Assembly: GCA_951799425.1 (NCBI GenBank) | Contig: OX637407.1 | Location: 503,501-567,500 of the forward strand | Length of the DNA: 64,000 bases | Direction of reading: 5' to 3' | From: Ilex aquifolium | Lineage: Eukaryota; Streptophyta; Magnoliopsida; Aquifoliales; Aquifoliaceae | Shown here: positions 20,738 to 32,789 of the stretch, piece after piece | How the letters are laid out: the number at the start of each line of letters is the position of its first letter | How positions within the stretch are numbered: position 1 is the stretch's first letter | Made by a program: the position numbers and the translations under genes | Notes under the pieces: model-generated | What the model was told of the DNA's origin: nothing | Databases searched by the model: none | Seen by the model: the letters and a program-made list of their open reading frames with translations, nothing else

Positions 20738-21167
20738 GGAGTCTCTTACTCCTGGAAAATATATTGATAAAGGGGGGATTACACAGGGCATTTGCTCAAG
20801 CTACAATTTTTTTTCTATGGCGTTGTCGAGGGTTATGCCTTTTATTTATAGCTGCTCCTGGGCATTGCTTGATCTCTGGCGTGATCCTTGCCTCCTTCTA
20901 ACGGTTGCGACTATCATGCAACGGCTATGGAGGGTGTTAGGGCGGTTGTGACTTTTCTGCTTGGATATACATCTGTTACTATTGTTAGTATTTGGGTGGC
21001 ACTTGGATGGAAGGCAGATGTCTTCTGTGTTGCCCTTGTGGAGGTGCAGTTGCAAGGATGGGATTTCTGAGCTTGGGTTTCTTGGCCATCCAGGATGGGC
21101 TGAGTGCCTGAGTTGGGAAGGTCCAAGGTAAATACCCGAGCTCAACCTTAGTTTTTGGGTATCATCA

Positions 21168-22963
21168 AGTCTCATCATATGCATATAATTCAAATAATTG
21201 GCAGATTAATACTCAATTTTTTTGCAGAGAAACCGTTACGTATATAAATCAGTCAAAAAAATTTTTCATCACAGACTCTAATTAAAATGAAAAAAAAAAT
21301 TAAAATTTAAGCAAATCTTGCATCACAAACTAGTCCACCCCCAACCTAAATTATGCATTGTTTTCAATGAATGATAAAAACACGAAACATCATAAAATTT
21401 AATCAAGGTAGGGTACGAGAAATACCTGTGACCTCCAAAATCATCAAGCTATCACTAAAAACAACTTTAGAAAGAAAAATTAAACATAAACAATAGAAAA
21501 TTCTACTATACAATATAATACAAAATAGTTTCACAACCATTATTAAGTTCAATCTGAATTCCAATCTGAGTTGTTCACCCTACCATCTTTCAATACCCCA
21601 TTCATCTTATCATGTCTTAGCTGCCACCGGCTCTCGCTACACTCCCCAGTTCTGCGAAAAATTTAAAGAATTATTAATATATAAGGACTTAGAACATCCA
21701 CCAGTACCTCCATCATAAACTAAATTGGGCAAACAAAGTTGAGAGGGATCTAGACAACAAGATGTATTTAATTGATTTCCCACAATAGAATCAATCATAT
21801 ATACTTTGTGGAAATTAGACTCCTCCCTAGGTTGTTTGTCATCATTAAAAACATTGAATTCCATCATCATATTTCCAAAAGAAAGCTTCATGAACCCAAT
21901 CCTACAATTAATTAGAGCATTAGACATTGTAAGGAAGAGTCGACCAAGTATGAAGGGAATTTGACTCACTGAATGCATGACTAGTTGGGTGTCTAAAACA
22001 ATGAAGTCAACAGGGAAATAAAACTTGTCCACTTGAACAAGTACATCCTCAACTATTCCCCTAAGAATTTTAATAGAATGGTCGGCCAACTGAAGTGTGA
22101 TGCGGGTAGGCTTGAGCTCGCCTAATCAGAACTATTGGTTGACAGAGTAAGGGAGTAAGTTGACACTGACCCCAAGATCAAGCAAAGCTTGCTCAATCTT
22201 AAAGTTTCATATGACAAAAGAAATAGCAGGACACCTAAGATCTTTGAATTTAGGGAGAGTCTTGCATTGGATAATGGCACTAGCCTGTTCAGTCAAAAAG
22301 ACCTTTTTCTGAAAATTTTGACTTATCTTAACCGTGCAAGTCCTTTAGGAACTTGGCATAGAAGGGACCTATTATATGGCATCCAAAAGTAGTATATTGA
22401 TTTTTACTTGCTTAAAAAGCTCATAAATATTGGCACAATTGCTCAACTTCTGGGATTTCTTGAGTCTCTGAGGGAAGGGAACGGGAATAGGACATGGAGG
22501 CTCCTCAACCTCTGTGGACTCAATCTCATCAGGAGAGACTTGAACAGGCTCAACCATTGGTGTAGGAATAGACTCAATGAGTGTTTGTGGTATGCCTTTG
22601 TCAATTATTTTACCACTCCTCAGAGTGGTGACGGCTTGGACATGTTCATGATAAGGGTCCATGGAAGTAGAATTGCCTATGTGAAACTGACCTTGAGGAG
22701 GTTTTGGTTGGGTAGGGAATTTTCCCTTTTCTAGGTTGGCCATCGACTAGGTTAGTTTCTACATGTGCCCTTTCAAATCATTTAAAGATTGTGTAGTCTG
22801 GGCTTTTAATTATGTAAATTTACTGTAGGCCTGTGAGTTTTGATTATTATATTGCATTTAGGCCTACATGAATTGATTTAGTGCATCCTCCAGACTAGGT
22901 TTGTGGTGTGGCTGGTAAGGTAGATATTTTTATGGCTATGCTGGTGGTGGTGGTGGTTGGGCT
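21168..22963 (-). pseudogene. Athila gag-protease remnant, copy 1
   Basis: Minus-strand piece of an Athila element distinct from the plus-strand one. 22,743-22,372 is the gag C-terminus (KGKFPTQPKPPQGQFH, AVTTLRSGKIIDK, ELFKQVKINILLLDAI). 22,089-21,637 is the protease end (VDKFYFPVDFIVLDTQ, SQIPFILGR, INCRIGFMKLSFG). The stretch 21,168-21,636 shows no recognisable domain. The Tat element lies against its left side and a Tekay-like LTR starts at its right side. Old, broken. Confidence 0.8.
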
Positions 22964-24815
22964 TGTAAAACTCAAGAAAAATTTAAATTTTTATGAAAAA
23001 TGGCAAAATGCTAATTAGCCGCTATGGTACGGGTTGAAAAACTAATTTTTTTTAGAACTTGGATGATGAAACGCACCTCACCATTGGATTCGTCTCACAA
23101 AATCTAGTTATCCAGTCAATTTTTGTTAAAATCCGATATAGTCAGATTTTTTGCATTTTACGAGGCGATCAGGTGTCGTGTGACCAAAATAAACGCGATT
23201 GGGAAATAAATTGCGAAACGTGAAAAATAATTTAAAATTTATTTCAAATAAAAATATATTAAACTTGAAGCGGGACTAAATTTAATTGATTCGGGACAAA
23301 ATCAAACCCAGGAAAGACAAACGTGTGGCGCAACGAGAGCCAAGTAAATTGGGAGTATAAAAAGGGGGAAAATCATATTTTCCCCCATATTCTTATCTGG
23401 GTTTTCCGAAAAAGAGAGGAGGGAGAAAGAAAGGAGAAAACCAAGGTTCTTCTATCTTCTCTCCACGATCTAGAGCAAACCCTTGGCTGAAATCCTTCGA
23501 GCCAAGAATCAAAGTTCATCTACTCGACGAGGGCTATGTCTACGTACCATAAATTGTGAGTTTTGACAAAGTTTCAAAGATGGAATTTTTGGGAATCAAA
23601 GCTTGAGGCATGATTTGGGTTTGTGGGAGCTTCCTACTACGGGTATTACGCTACAAGAGGTAGGGTTCCTTTCCTAATTAGGTTTATTTTCAAGCTAGGG
23701 TTGAAATATGAAATGGGTAGAGTATTAGAGATGTAATCTCATGTATGGCGCATACCTATGGTAGTTGAAATGTGAAAAATGGGTATAAGAATGGCTAAAA
23801 TCAATTCTAGCATGAATTGGAATTGTTGAAATTACTTGTTTTTTGTGATTTCTTGAGATATGTGGTGAAAGAGGCATGCTATGTGTTTATAATTATACCT
23901 TGAAGGTGTTTGATGAAATGTCTATATTGATTAAGTGTGTTAATTGCATTGACAATGTTATAACATGCTTTGGTGAGGTTGTTGGTGGTGGTTATATGCT
24001 TATGATATAATTGACCATGAAAAATATTGATGGATATTGAAGTTGTTCATAATGTGTTCATGACATATTGAACTTGACATTGGAAATGCAATTGTACATC
24101 ATATTGCATATGCAAGGGAAACATCGCATTCGTGGGCATGTGACATGAGTGTGGGTGTGTGTGCATATTTTTGGATCAAACACCATTCTTGGTGGATGAG
24201 GCATGGACTCAGGAAGGTTGGACCTAGGTCCAACTGATTTTCACGGGTTGCATAGAAAACTTGTGTCGGGTATAGCAAGAAGGGCTAGACTCTCCATCGG
24301 GTACAAGACCCAGTTATTGGTTTATACACTTCCGACGGTAAAAGTCCAAAAAAGTGTATTGGTATACGCGGAACCGGAGGTGGGATGCCCAAATCCGTGT
24401 CGGTATGGTGGATCGTTGGTGCAAGTCCAGGAAATTACCTACCCAAGAAAGACACATGGTTTATTTTATAAAAAAAAAAAATAGTCATTGGACGTGCAAC
24501 ATCAATGGTGGGGGCTTGGAATGCCCAGATTCATACGCATGGCATTGCATGTTGTTTGTTGAATTACATGTAAACATTTCATATGCATATAGGTTGGGGA
24601 GTAGCCTCTTTAGGAGATACCCTATTGAGCATGGCTAACCCTTTATGGGGACAACATTTAAGGTGCGGGAGAAGTGGCGGTGGATGGATCTCACTTGGGG
24701 CCTCATTGATGGAGAAAAGCCGAGATGTGACTTTAAATTATGTTTTTGTAAAACAAATATGTAATTCAGTTTTGGACATATAATATTGTATAAAGAATTG
24801 TAAAGCGAAATCATA
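22964..24815 (+). repeat. Diverged Tekay-like LTR, partial
   Basis: Starts TGTAAAACTC and follows the LTR of the chromovirus at 5,870-8,368 (read on its minus strand) block by block, including the GTTGGATTCGTCTC segment, the promoter/hairpin block and the GGTTGGGGAGTAGCC segment near 24,594. It is clearly more diverged than the two 5' LTRs are from each other, so it is an older member or another subfamily. It stops short of the usual LTR end and meets an Athila LTR remnant near 24,828. Confidence 0.8.
23356..23386 (+). promoter_or_regulatory. TATA box and hairpin of the Tekay-like LTR
   Basis: TATAAAAAG (23,356-23,364) runs straight into GGGGGAAAAT, loop CAT, ATTTTCCCCC (23,364-23,386), a perfect 10-bp stem. 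A start of transcription about 25-30 bases after the TATA box would fall near the end of the stem. Inferred from motif and position. Confidence 0.6.
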
Positions 24816-24827
24816 TGGACTATGTCC

Positions 24828-24918
24828 GGAGTGACACTCCCCTTCACACATACACCATACATACATTGAGGGATGATGTCCGGAGTCTAGGGAATACTAC
24901 AACGGAAAAAAGCAAGCA
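24828..24918 (+). repeat. 5' LTR remnant of the plus-strand Athila element
   Basis: The last 90 or so bases match the end of the 3' LTR (36,453-36,543): the GAGTGACACTCC palindrome, the CATACATTGAGGGATGATG segment, and the GGGAATAC end. The rest of the 5' LTR is not seen. Confidence 0.85.
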
Positions 24919-24922
24919 TTTT

Positions 24923-24940
24923 TGGCGCCGTTGTCGGGGA
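24923..24940 (+). other. Athila primer-binding site
   Basis: TGGCGCCGTTGTCGGGGA, one base from the usual Athila site TGGCGCCGTTGCCGGGGA (Asp-tRNA type). It lies four bases after the LTR end. Confidence 0.9.
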
Positions 24941-25229
24941 AGGCAAGCGTTGAATTGAGAAGGTGATTTTCGGACAACGGAGGTAAGTCCCGTGATGTTC
25001 ATCATGGGCTGAGGTACGTTGCTCCTTGTATATACTTTTGTTGTTTACATTTTCATTTGTAGATAGTTGTTGTATGTGGGGACGGGACGAACAAAACCGA
25101 TCGGTTAGACAACCCTTAGCCCCCAACATGAATATTGACCAAGACCCACCCGAGGATGCGGGTGATAATTTTGAGAATGTAGGTGCCAATCCAAACATGA
25201 AAACGGGTGGGGGAGTGCAAGAACCTTGA
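24941..25229 (+). other. Athila leader
   Basis: Leader between primer site and gag. No separate gene is seen. Confidence 0.6.
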
Positions 25230-27227
25230 ATGCCCAATCCGCGAATGCAATTTCCCCCTCCCATGAATGAAGGGAACAATATCCAACTTGATCCTCCGGC
25301 GAGGTCAATGAGGGATTTCCTTCAACCAACCCGTAGCACCACACCCTCATGCATCCTCTTACCGGTCCAAGCTCAACTCTTCCTAGTTAAGCCGGGGATA
25401 TTGCAACTACTTCCTACATTCCACGAAATTGAAAAGGAGAACCCTTATTTGCACATCAAAGAATTTGAGGATATAGTTGCAACCTTCAATGCTAACTATG
25501 CTATGGAGGACATAGCTCGGTTGAAATTGTTTCCCTTTTCCCTCAAGGATAAAGCCAAAACATGGTAGAATGCCTTGCGACCTCGATCCATAACCTCTTG
25601 GGCTCAAATGCTTTCAGAGTTTTTGAATAAATTTTTCCCGGTGCATAGAACCACCTCTTTAAAAAAGGAAATTCAAAACTTTTCAGAAAAGCCCAATGAG
25701 CAATTCTATCACTGTTGGGATCACTACAAGGAATTGTTTCAATCCATACCACATCATGGTTTTGAATCATGGCAATTGGTAAGTTTCTCCTATGAAGGAA
25801 TCACACCAGGCCATAGACAATTCATCGACATGATGTGTAATGGCGAGTTCTTGAACAAAGACTCCGATGAGGCCCTCGACTACTTTAGTACATTGGCCCA
25901 AAATGCACAATCTTGGGATATTACGGATCCCAATGATGTACCTAGGATGACTTCGGGTAGTAGTCACCCACAAGGGGGAGGGATGTATGATTGGGGAGAC
26001 CGGGAAGAATTGCTTTCCAAAATTGCCAAATTGTCTAGGAAAGTGGAGAGTCTTGAGGTCAATAGGAGACACGAGGTGTCCAATGTCTCAATGGCCGAGG
26101 AGTTTTTCTCAATTTGTGAGAGTGTGGAGCATTCCATATCGGATTGCCCCAACATTCTGGCACTTAAGGAAGTGTACCACGAGCAAGTGCATGTCTTTAA
26201 CCAAACGAGATAATCATTCTCTCCGCACTCAAACACTTATAATCCGGGCTGGAGCAATCACCTTAACTTTAGTTGGAGAAATGAGAACCCCACTCCTCAT
26301 GGTTCCAATGCATAATCACCTCCCGTGCCTCCTAAGCAAGATCATCACCAAAGTCAAGGGCAAGCGTCTAGCTCCCAATACCCCCGATCCAATCTGCAAG
26401 GGTATTCGTCGATCCCACCACCACATAATTTTTCACCAAGTCCACCTCCACAAAGTTTTTCCCAACAAGGACCATCCAATCCTCCCACCTACCAACCTCC
26501 CCATAAGAGGAACTTGGAGGATGTGATTTACAATTTCATCCAAAGCCAAACCGCCTTTAACAACAACATTTCGGCTCAACTCACAAAAATTACCAATCAC
26601 ATAGGGCTATCACAACAAGAGAAGGGGAAATTCCCCGCTCAACCCCAAGAGAACCCCAAGGTTCAACATGTGATTGATTCGTTCGAGCCCACCAAAGAGA
26701 GTTGTGAGAAAATCAAGGCAGTCACCACCCTTCGAAGTGGCAAACAAATTGATAAAACCATTGTGCCAAAAGTCTCTCTCAATGCCACATTGCCATTAGA
26801 GAAAGAAACCAAGGGTGACACCGAAGGGGGTGAGGTGGGTGAGAAAGAAAATTTGATTGATAAAAGTGTGCTTGTTTCCCCCATGCCTGCTCCTTTTCCT
26901 AATCGTTTGAAGCCACCCGTCAAGGTGGCTAATTATTCTGATATAATTGAAATGTTCAAGCAGGTGAAAATCAACATTCCACTCCTCGACGCGATAAAGC
27001 AAATTTCATCTTGTGCAAAGATCTTGAAAGACTTGTGCATAGTGAAGAGGAAACTCAATGTTCACAAGAAGGCATTTCTCACCGAGCAAGTGAGCTCAAT
27101 CTTGAGGACGAACACCCCACCGAAGTTTAAAGACCCAGGCTGCCCCACCATTGACATAACAATCGGGAATTGCCGGGTAGAGCAATCATTGTTTGATTTG
27201 GGGGCTAGTGTGAAACTTTTACCCTAG
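25230..27227 (+). pseudogene. gag: Athila gag region
   Basis: Gag of the Athila type. 25,230-25,568 has a Pro-rich start and the block NPYLHIKEFEDIVATF followed by LKLFPFSLKDKAKTW. 25,575-26,213 has the rest of the capsid fold (LNKFFPVHRTTSLKKEIQNF, FYHCWDHYKELFQSIPHHGF). 26,325-27,227 has a Pro/Gln-rich low-complexity stretch, the AVTTLRSGKQIDK block, the ELFKQ-like MFKQVKINIPLLDAI block and the start of the protease. The order matches Athila polyproteins. Fossil with breaks. Confidence 0.85.
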
Positions 27228-27230
27228 TCA

Positions 27231-28007
27231 GTGTACAAGAAACTCCAACTTGAAGAGTTGAAGCCAACTTCAATCACTCTTCAGTTGGCAGATCGGAGCA
27301 TTCGAACACCGAAGGGAGTGGTTGAGGACTTTTTAGTCCAAGTGGATAACTTTTATTTTCCTGTTGATTTCATTGTGCTTGAGACTCACCCTGTTGCTAA
27401 CCCCAGCTCCCAAATCCCTTTTATATTAGGAAAACCGTTCCTTGCTACCTCTAATGTTGTTATTAATTGCAGGAATGGTCTCATGAAGCTTACTTTCAGG
27501 AGCATGACTATGGACTTCAATGTGTTCAATTTGAACAAACAACCGGGGGATGATGAGGAAGTGCACGAAGTCAGAAGGATTGACACCTTGGTGGAGGAAC
27601 ATTTGGACTTGCTAGGCATGCTAAGGTTGGAAGAAGAGGAAAATGTTGACATGGAGGAACCTGATGAGCCAAAGGAATTGGAAAGCTTGAAAGGGGTAGA
27701 AAAGTGGACCCCTACTTTTGAGAAGCTCCCACTCCAAGAGAAGAAGATTTTTCCATCAAATGGGCAAAAGCCCAATTTGGAATTGAAGCCACTACCATCC
27801 CATTTGAAGTATGCATATCTTGGGGAAGATGAGACATTTTCGGTGGTGATTAGCTCAACCTTGGATGCAAAGAAAGAAGAAGATCTCTTGGAAGTTTTGA
27901 GGAGGCATAAAAGGGCGATTGGTTGGACAATTGCCGACATCAAGGGGATAAGCCCCATCATTTGTACACACCGCATTTACCTCGAAGAGGACTCCAAGCC
28001 GTCCTGA
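27231..28007 (+). pseudogene. pol: Athila protease and linker region
   Basis: Begins within the protease (KPTSITLQLADRSIRTPKG, VDNFYFPVDFIVLETH, SQIPFILGKPFLATSN), then an acidic, charged linker (near 27,545-27,800), and the approach to RT (HKRAIGWTIADIKGISP, CTHRIYLEE). Proteases of this type release gag and pol proteins from the precursor. Fossil. Confidence 0.85.
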
Positions 28008-28022
28008 AAACCACAAAGAAGA

Positions 28023-28616
28023 TTGAATCCAATTATGAAAGATGTGGTGAGGGACGAGGTGCTAAAACTACTTGACGTGGGCATCATTTTCCCGATTGTT
28101 GATAGTAAGTGGGTTAGCCCCACGCAAGCAGTACCCAAGAAGTCGGGAGTCACCATAGTGGCAAATGAGGATAATGAGCTTATTCCAACAAGGGTGATCA
28201 CCGGATGGAGAATGTGCATCGATTACCGCAAGCTCAACTCATGCACAAGGAAAGACCACTTCCCATTGCCATTCCTCGACCAAGTTTTGGAACGAGTAGC
28301 AAGGCATCTATTCTATTGCTTCTTAGATGGATACTCCGGTTACAATCAAATCGAGATCGTATTGGAAGATCAGGAGAAGACCACCTTCACTTGTCCCTAC
28401 GGTACCTTTGTTTACAGTCGCATGCCTTTTAGGCTATGTAATGCCCCTGGAACCTTTCAACGTTGCATGATGGGGATCTTTAGTGACATGGTGGAGAAGT
28501 TTGTAGAGGTGTTTATGGATGACTTCTCTATGTTTGGGGATTCCTTCAGCGGATGTTTGGAAAACTTGGAGAAAGTTCTTGAGAGATGTGAAGAGAAGAG
28601 CTTAGTCTTGAATTAG
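28023..28616 (+). pseudogene. pol: Athila reverse transcriptase region
   Basis: RT fingers and palm: WVSPTQAVPKKSG, WRMCIDYRKLNSCTRKDHFP, FCFLDGYSGYNQI-like CFLDGYSGYNQI, TFTCPYGTFVYSRMPF, then the catalytic block VFMDDFSMFGDSF. The FMDD form is normal in Athila. RT would copy the genomic RNA to cDNA in the virus-like particle. Fossil. Confidence 0.9.
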
Positions 28617-28631
28617 GAAAAGTGTCACTTC

Positions 28632-29312
28632 ATGGTGACACAAGGAATTGTGCTTGGGCATATTTTCTCGGCGAAGGGGATCGAAATGGACAAATCAAAG
28701 GTTGATGCCATTTCCAACCTCCCTACACCGAAGGTCATAAAGGATATCAGGTCATTTCTGGGCCATGCTGGCTTTTATCTTCATTTCATTAAAGAATTTA
28801 GTGCATTGGCCCAACCTTTGACCAATTTACTTTCAAAAGATGTCCCATTTGCTTGGTCGGATAATTGTGAGGTATCCTTCCAAAAATTAAAGAGCATGCT
28901 TATTACACCTCCAATTATGCGACCACCCGAATGGGATATACCATTTGAGCTTATGTGCGACACTAGTGATTACACGGTCGGCGCAGTGCTCGGTCAAAGG
29001 GAGGATAAGAGACCGTATGTAATATACTACGCTAGCAAAACCCTTAATGAGGCACAAATGAATTATACCACCACTGAAAGGAGTTTTCTAGCGGTAGTAT
29101 TTGCATTAGATAAATTTTGGTCTTACATCATTGGTTCACCGATAGTAGTCTATACTGATCACTTCGCTTTGAAGTATTTGTTTTCTAAGCAGAACGCCAA
29201 ACCGAGACTCATCAAGTGGATCCTCCTACTCCAAGAGTTCAATCTGACAATCAAAGATAAGAAGGGAGTGGAGAACGTGGTGACGGATCATTTATCTCGA
29301 CTGGTGGTGTAA
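28632..29312 (+). pseudogene. pol: Athila RT thumb and RNase H region
   Basis: Starts with the RT end ([31 protein letters not shown]), then RNase [59 protein letters not shown], ending VTDHLSRL. The order and spacing are those of gypsy pol. Fossil. Confidence 0.9.
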
Positions 29313-29378
29313 GAGGCTGATGAGCACATTCCTATCCTTGATTTCTTCCCCGATGAGCATTTACTTTCAATTCATTCT

Positions 29379-30691
29379 GTGTGTCCTAGATATGCTGACA
29401 TATGTAATTATCTTGCAACAGGACAAATACCACCGCAATGGTGCCCAGAGGATCGAAGAAGATTTATGGCGGATGTGAAGTACTTTTACTTGGACAACCT
29501 GTACCTGTTCAAGTATTGCCCTGACCAAGTCATGCAGAAATGCGTACCAGAAAATGAACAACGGGAAATCCCTGCATTCTTCCATTCAGAGGCATGTGGT
29601 GGCCATTTCTCTATGAAGAAAACTTCAGCAAAAATCCTACAGTCAGGTTTTTATTGGACCTCTCTGATAAATGATTGTATTTCATTTTGTAAAGAATGTG
29701 ATAGATGCCAACGTTTGGGTAGTGTGACTCAAAGGAACATGATGCCCCTCTCACCTGTACTTGTTATAGAAATATTTGATTTTTGGGACATTAACTTCAT
29801 GGGTCCCTTCCCTATGTCGTTTGACTATTTATATATTCTACTAGCAGTGGACTACGTGTCCAAATGGGTAGAGGTTATCCCAACAAAGACCAATGACCAC
29901 CGGATCGTGGTCAAATTCTTGAAAGAGAACATCTTTTCGAGGTTTGGGATGCCTCGTGCAATGATAAGCAATGGTGGATCGCAGTTCTGTAATAGGCCAT
30001 TTGCGTCTTTAATGCACAAATATGGTGTCACACATAAGGTATCCACCGCATACCACCCACAAACCAATGGCCAAGCCGAGTTGGCCAATAGGGAGGTCAA
30101 AAACATCTTAGAGAAGGCAGTGAACCCAAATAGGAAAGATTGGTCATGTAGACTAATTGATGCTCTATGGGCTTATCGCACTGCCTACAAGACTGTTTTA
30201 GGCATGTCTCCCTATCGGCTCGTCTATGGAAAGGCTTTCCATTTGCCAGTCGAAATGGAACACAAGGCCTATTGGGTCATAAAAACTTTAAATTTCAATA
30301 TGAGAATGGCGGGAGAAAATAGAAAGTTAGAATTGAATGAATTGGAAGAGATAAGAAGAGATGCGTTGAGAGCTCTAAAATTTCAAAGGAGCGGGCTAAT
30401 ATCTTTCATGACAAATCCATTGTGAGGAAGTCATTTGAGCCCAGTGAAAAAGTGTTTTTATACAACTCTGGTCTTTCGATCTTTCAACGGAAACTCCGAT
30501 CCCGTTGGGATGGCCCCTATCTTGTCAATGTGGCCTACCCCAATAGAACCGTGGAAGTCACAAACCCCGAGGATGGTAGGACATTCAAGTTGAATGGCCA
30601 AAGACTTAAGCCATTTTTCGAGAGTTTTGAAGGACAGGGAGTGGAGGAGGATTTGACAGATCCGGTTTATCCGGAATTCGTGGAGGAGTAA
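29379..30691 (+). pseudogene. pol: Athila integrase region
   Basis: The zinc-binding HHCC domain is visible ([20 protein letters not shown], then [11 protein letters not shown]), followed by the DDE-type core ([31 protein letters not shown]) and the tail ([20 protein letters not shown]). 30,422-30,691 gives the C-terminal domain (RSRWDGPYLVNVAYPNRTVE, FKLNGQRLKPF). No chromodomain is seen, as expected for Athila. Fossil. Confidence 0.9.
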
Positions 30692-31740
30692 CCAGTTTTT
30701 ATCCTTTTTAGTGTACAATCATTTTTATTTACTTACTTTACTTTTATTTCATATTACTTACTTTCTTGTGTCGCATAGTTTTTCCTAGTGCAGATGTTGG
30801 TATTTTGTCAAAAGCTCAAATGCGAGGTGTTCTCTAACCCTACTAATCTTTTTACAGTCTTTCATTGCATATCATATCTTTTTGTAGCATTGAGGACAAT
30901 GCGTGACTCAAGTTGGGGGGTGAGGTGCATCATTTACATGATACACCAATGTTTGTGAAAATTTTTGTGGATAATACCAATGTTTGGGATGAAAATTCAC
31001 CTTTCACATATTATACATATTTTTGTTTACGTTAGTGCAAATTACGTGAAAATTTTGAAAATTTTTGTGAAAAAATATCTGAATGTTGATCGGTATTCCC
31101 TTATTAAGAGTGCTTGAGTTAGATGATATGTTGTTTTTTTTTTAACCTTGAGCACATGAGCATATTATAGGAGTTAATCGTATGCGTGAGTATCACATAT
31201 GTATCTGCTTTTGAACTCAACCGTATGTGCTCCTTGAATGTTGTAATTTTAGCAATTTACGGACTGGATTCATATTTTAGGCTTGACATAAATAGTGGAG
31301 ATGAGTAAGGACCCATGAGAGCTTTAGTGCCAATCTTTTTTGGAGGGAACTTACATTTACTCAAAGAACAATTTTTCAATGTCAAATTTTTTCAATAATC
31401 TCATTATGTTTGTCTTGGCTAGGTGCATGTGTGTAGTTGATTGACTTGTCTTGGAATGCATAAGGTTCCCCCATGCTTATCTAGAGGTGATCTTATGCCA
31501 TATTTTTGAATATTTTGAGCCTTAGCCTTGTTCTTGAGAAAATATTATCCCTAGTGCCGTGATTGAGCTTTAATTGAAATTCGTTTCTATGCCACACATT
31601 TGACCAAGCCCGTGAAAATGATAAATATCTACCATACCTTGGTTGTTCCTAGAGCTGAATATGAGTGATTGTAAAATAGTAGGAAGTATGGTGTGGAAAC
31701 TCAAACAAAGGGATAATTGATGTTGAAACTCAAGTAGTTC

Positions 31741-31855
31741 AATGGAAAAGAATGAAATCCAAGAAAAGGAAGAAAATGGGTGAGAAGAAGAAAAGAATGA
31801 TCAAAAGAAAAGGAAAATGTTAAGGAAAAGGAAGAAAAGAAATAAAGAGTGTGAT
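31741..31855 (+). repeat. Purine-rich tract
   Basis: Over 100 bases almost entirely A and G (AAGAAAAGGAAG-like). Low complexity; possibly just drift, possibly a triplex- or hybrid-prone tract. Confidence 0.7.
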
Positions 31856-32789
31856 GATGGTGTAAGAATGAAAATCCCATGAAAAGGGAGGTGTTTTTGA
31901 AATAAAAAGTCTTTCACTCGGAATAGCCCTCTTTGTGTCCTATGCCCTTCGTTTCTTTTGCCTTAATATCGCCCCAAGGCCCCATTATAACCTTTGAAGT
32001 CCTAAATGATCTAGAGAAGCATGGGAGATGTAATAATTTTAAAGAAAATGATGAGTTAGTCTTGCTACCCAATGCCCTAGCATTCTTTTCATGAGATTAT
32101 GCCAAGGTCGCTTCATTTTCATACATGAACTTCATTTTTGGATTACATGTGAGCACACTTTGTTTTGTACACAAGATTCTATCTCACATGTACACATGGA
32201 GTGCATGTCAGGATAACTATAGTGTGATTCATTGTTAAGAGAGACCTTTGGTGGGTTTTGCATTGAAGCTGAATTTGGCTAGCCAATCGAATGTGAATAT
32301 TGTTGCGTAAATTCTCAAATTACTTGTCCAGTTCACACACACACGAGTTTGAAAATTAATGTGTAGGTGCCTACTTTAGACTAGTATTTGAGGCTATAGT
32401 GATGCTCATGTGTGCTTAGTTCGGCCATCTGAATAATGTGTTAAATAGCTCCATGCTTGCAGAATAGGGGAATATTGCTCAAGTTTTTATATTAGAATGA
32501 ATGAGGAATGCCCTTGTTAAGTGCATATGTGTCTTACTTTGTGGGTGTTCATTTTGGTATTTTAAAGTAGAAATCCATGCCTTGTTTGTTGAATGCATCG
32601 AAATTTTAAATCATGTAGTAATTTCGGTAATAACTTGGGGCATGATGGTTCAAATTGTGGTTTTTAAGTGTAGCACATGTTTTTGGAGGAGGAGAGGTCA
32701 TAAAGAGAGTGTTAGAATGTATAGGGTAGGTTATGAAATGAATTGGAGTGGAAGTATGTTGGACAGTAGGGGTATTTTGCAAATAAGGC

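Larger units (their letters stand above)
10757..21167 (-). mobile_element. Tat-lineage (Retand/Ogre-like) gypsy element, copy 1
   Basis: Ty3/gypsy element read right to left: 5' LTR (21,167-19,220, itself interrupted), primer site, gag from 19,024, protease, RT, two RNase H regions, integrase, a 27-bp hairpin array, and an antisense ORF. The lineage call rests on the protease signature DNGSSTDIIF and LLGRPSLNAM, the RT block CIDFTYLNCACPKDNFPLPR, the extra RNase H and the integrase tail GKLGPNWE...WNADHLKKF. Its 3' LTR is not in view. It is itself a target for at least three later insertions. Broken, many breaks; the oldest well-preserved layer of the nest. Confidence 0.85.
19220..21167 (-). 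repeat. Tat-element 5' LTR, interrupted by a solo LTR, copy 1
   Basis: The inner edge is set by the primer site. The outer edge is at GGTATCATCA (21,167), giving a minus-strand start TGATGATACCC; a second possible end lies 10 bases on at 21,177. Without the 1,346-bp insertion and its duplication the LTR is about 0.6 kb. The short open frames inside are not genes. Confidence 0.65.
4068..23030. repeat. Segmental duplication, copy A
   Basis: This stretch recurs at 45,037-64,000 at an offset of about 40,966-40,988 bases. The match covers Tekay gag and LTR, a solo Athila LTR, the whole visible Tat element with its insertions, the Athila gag-protease remnant and the start of a Tekay-like LTR. The solo LTRs and their 5-bp target duplications are at the same places in both copies, so the nest formed first and was then duplicated. 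By eye the flanking DNA differs at about 0.3-0.5 percent of sites. Offset changes come from minisatellite, G-tract and small indel differences. The match continues to the window end, so the right boundary is unseen. Confidence 0.95.

Noticed and set aside
24923-24940. Possible tRNA gene fragment
   Set aside because: It is an 18-base complement to a tRNA 3' end next to an LTR, a primer-binding site, with no cloverleaf around it.
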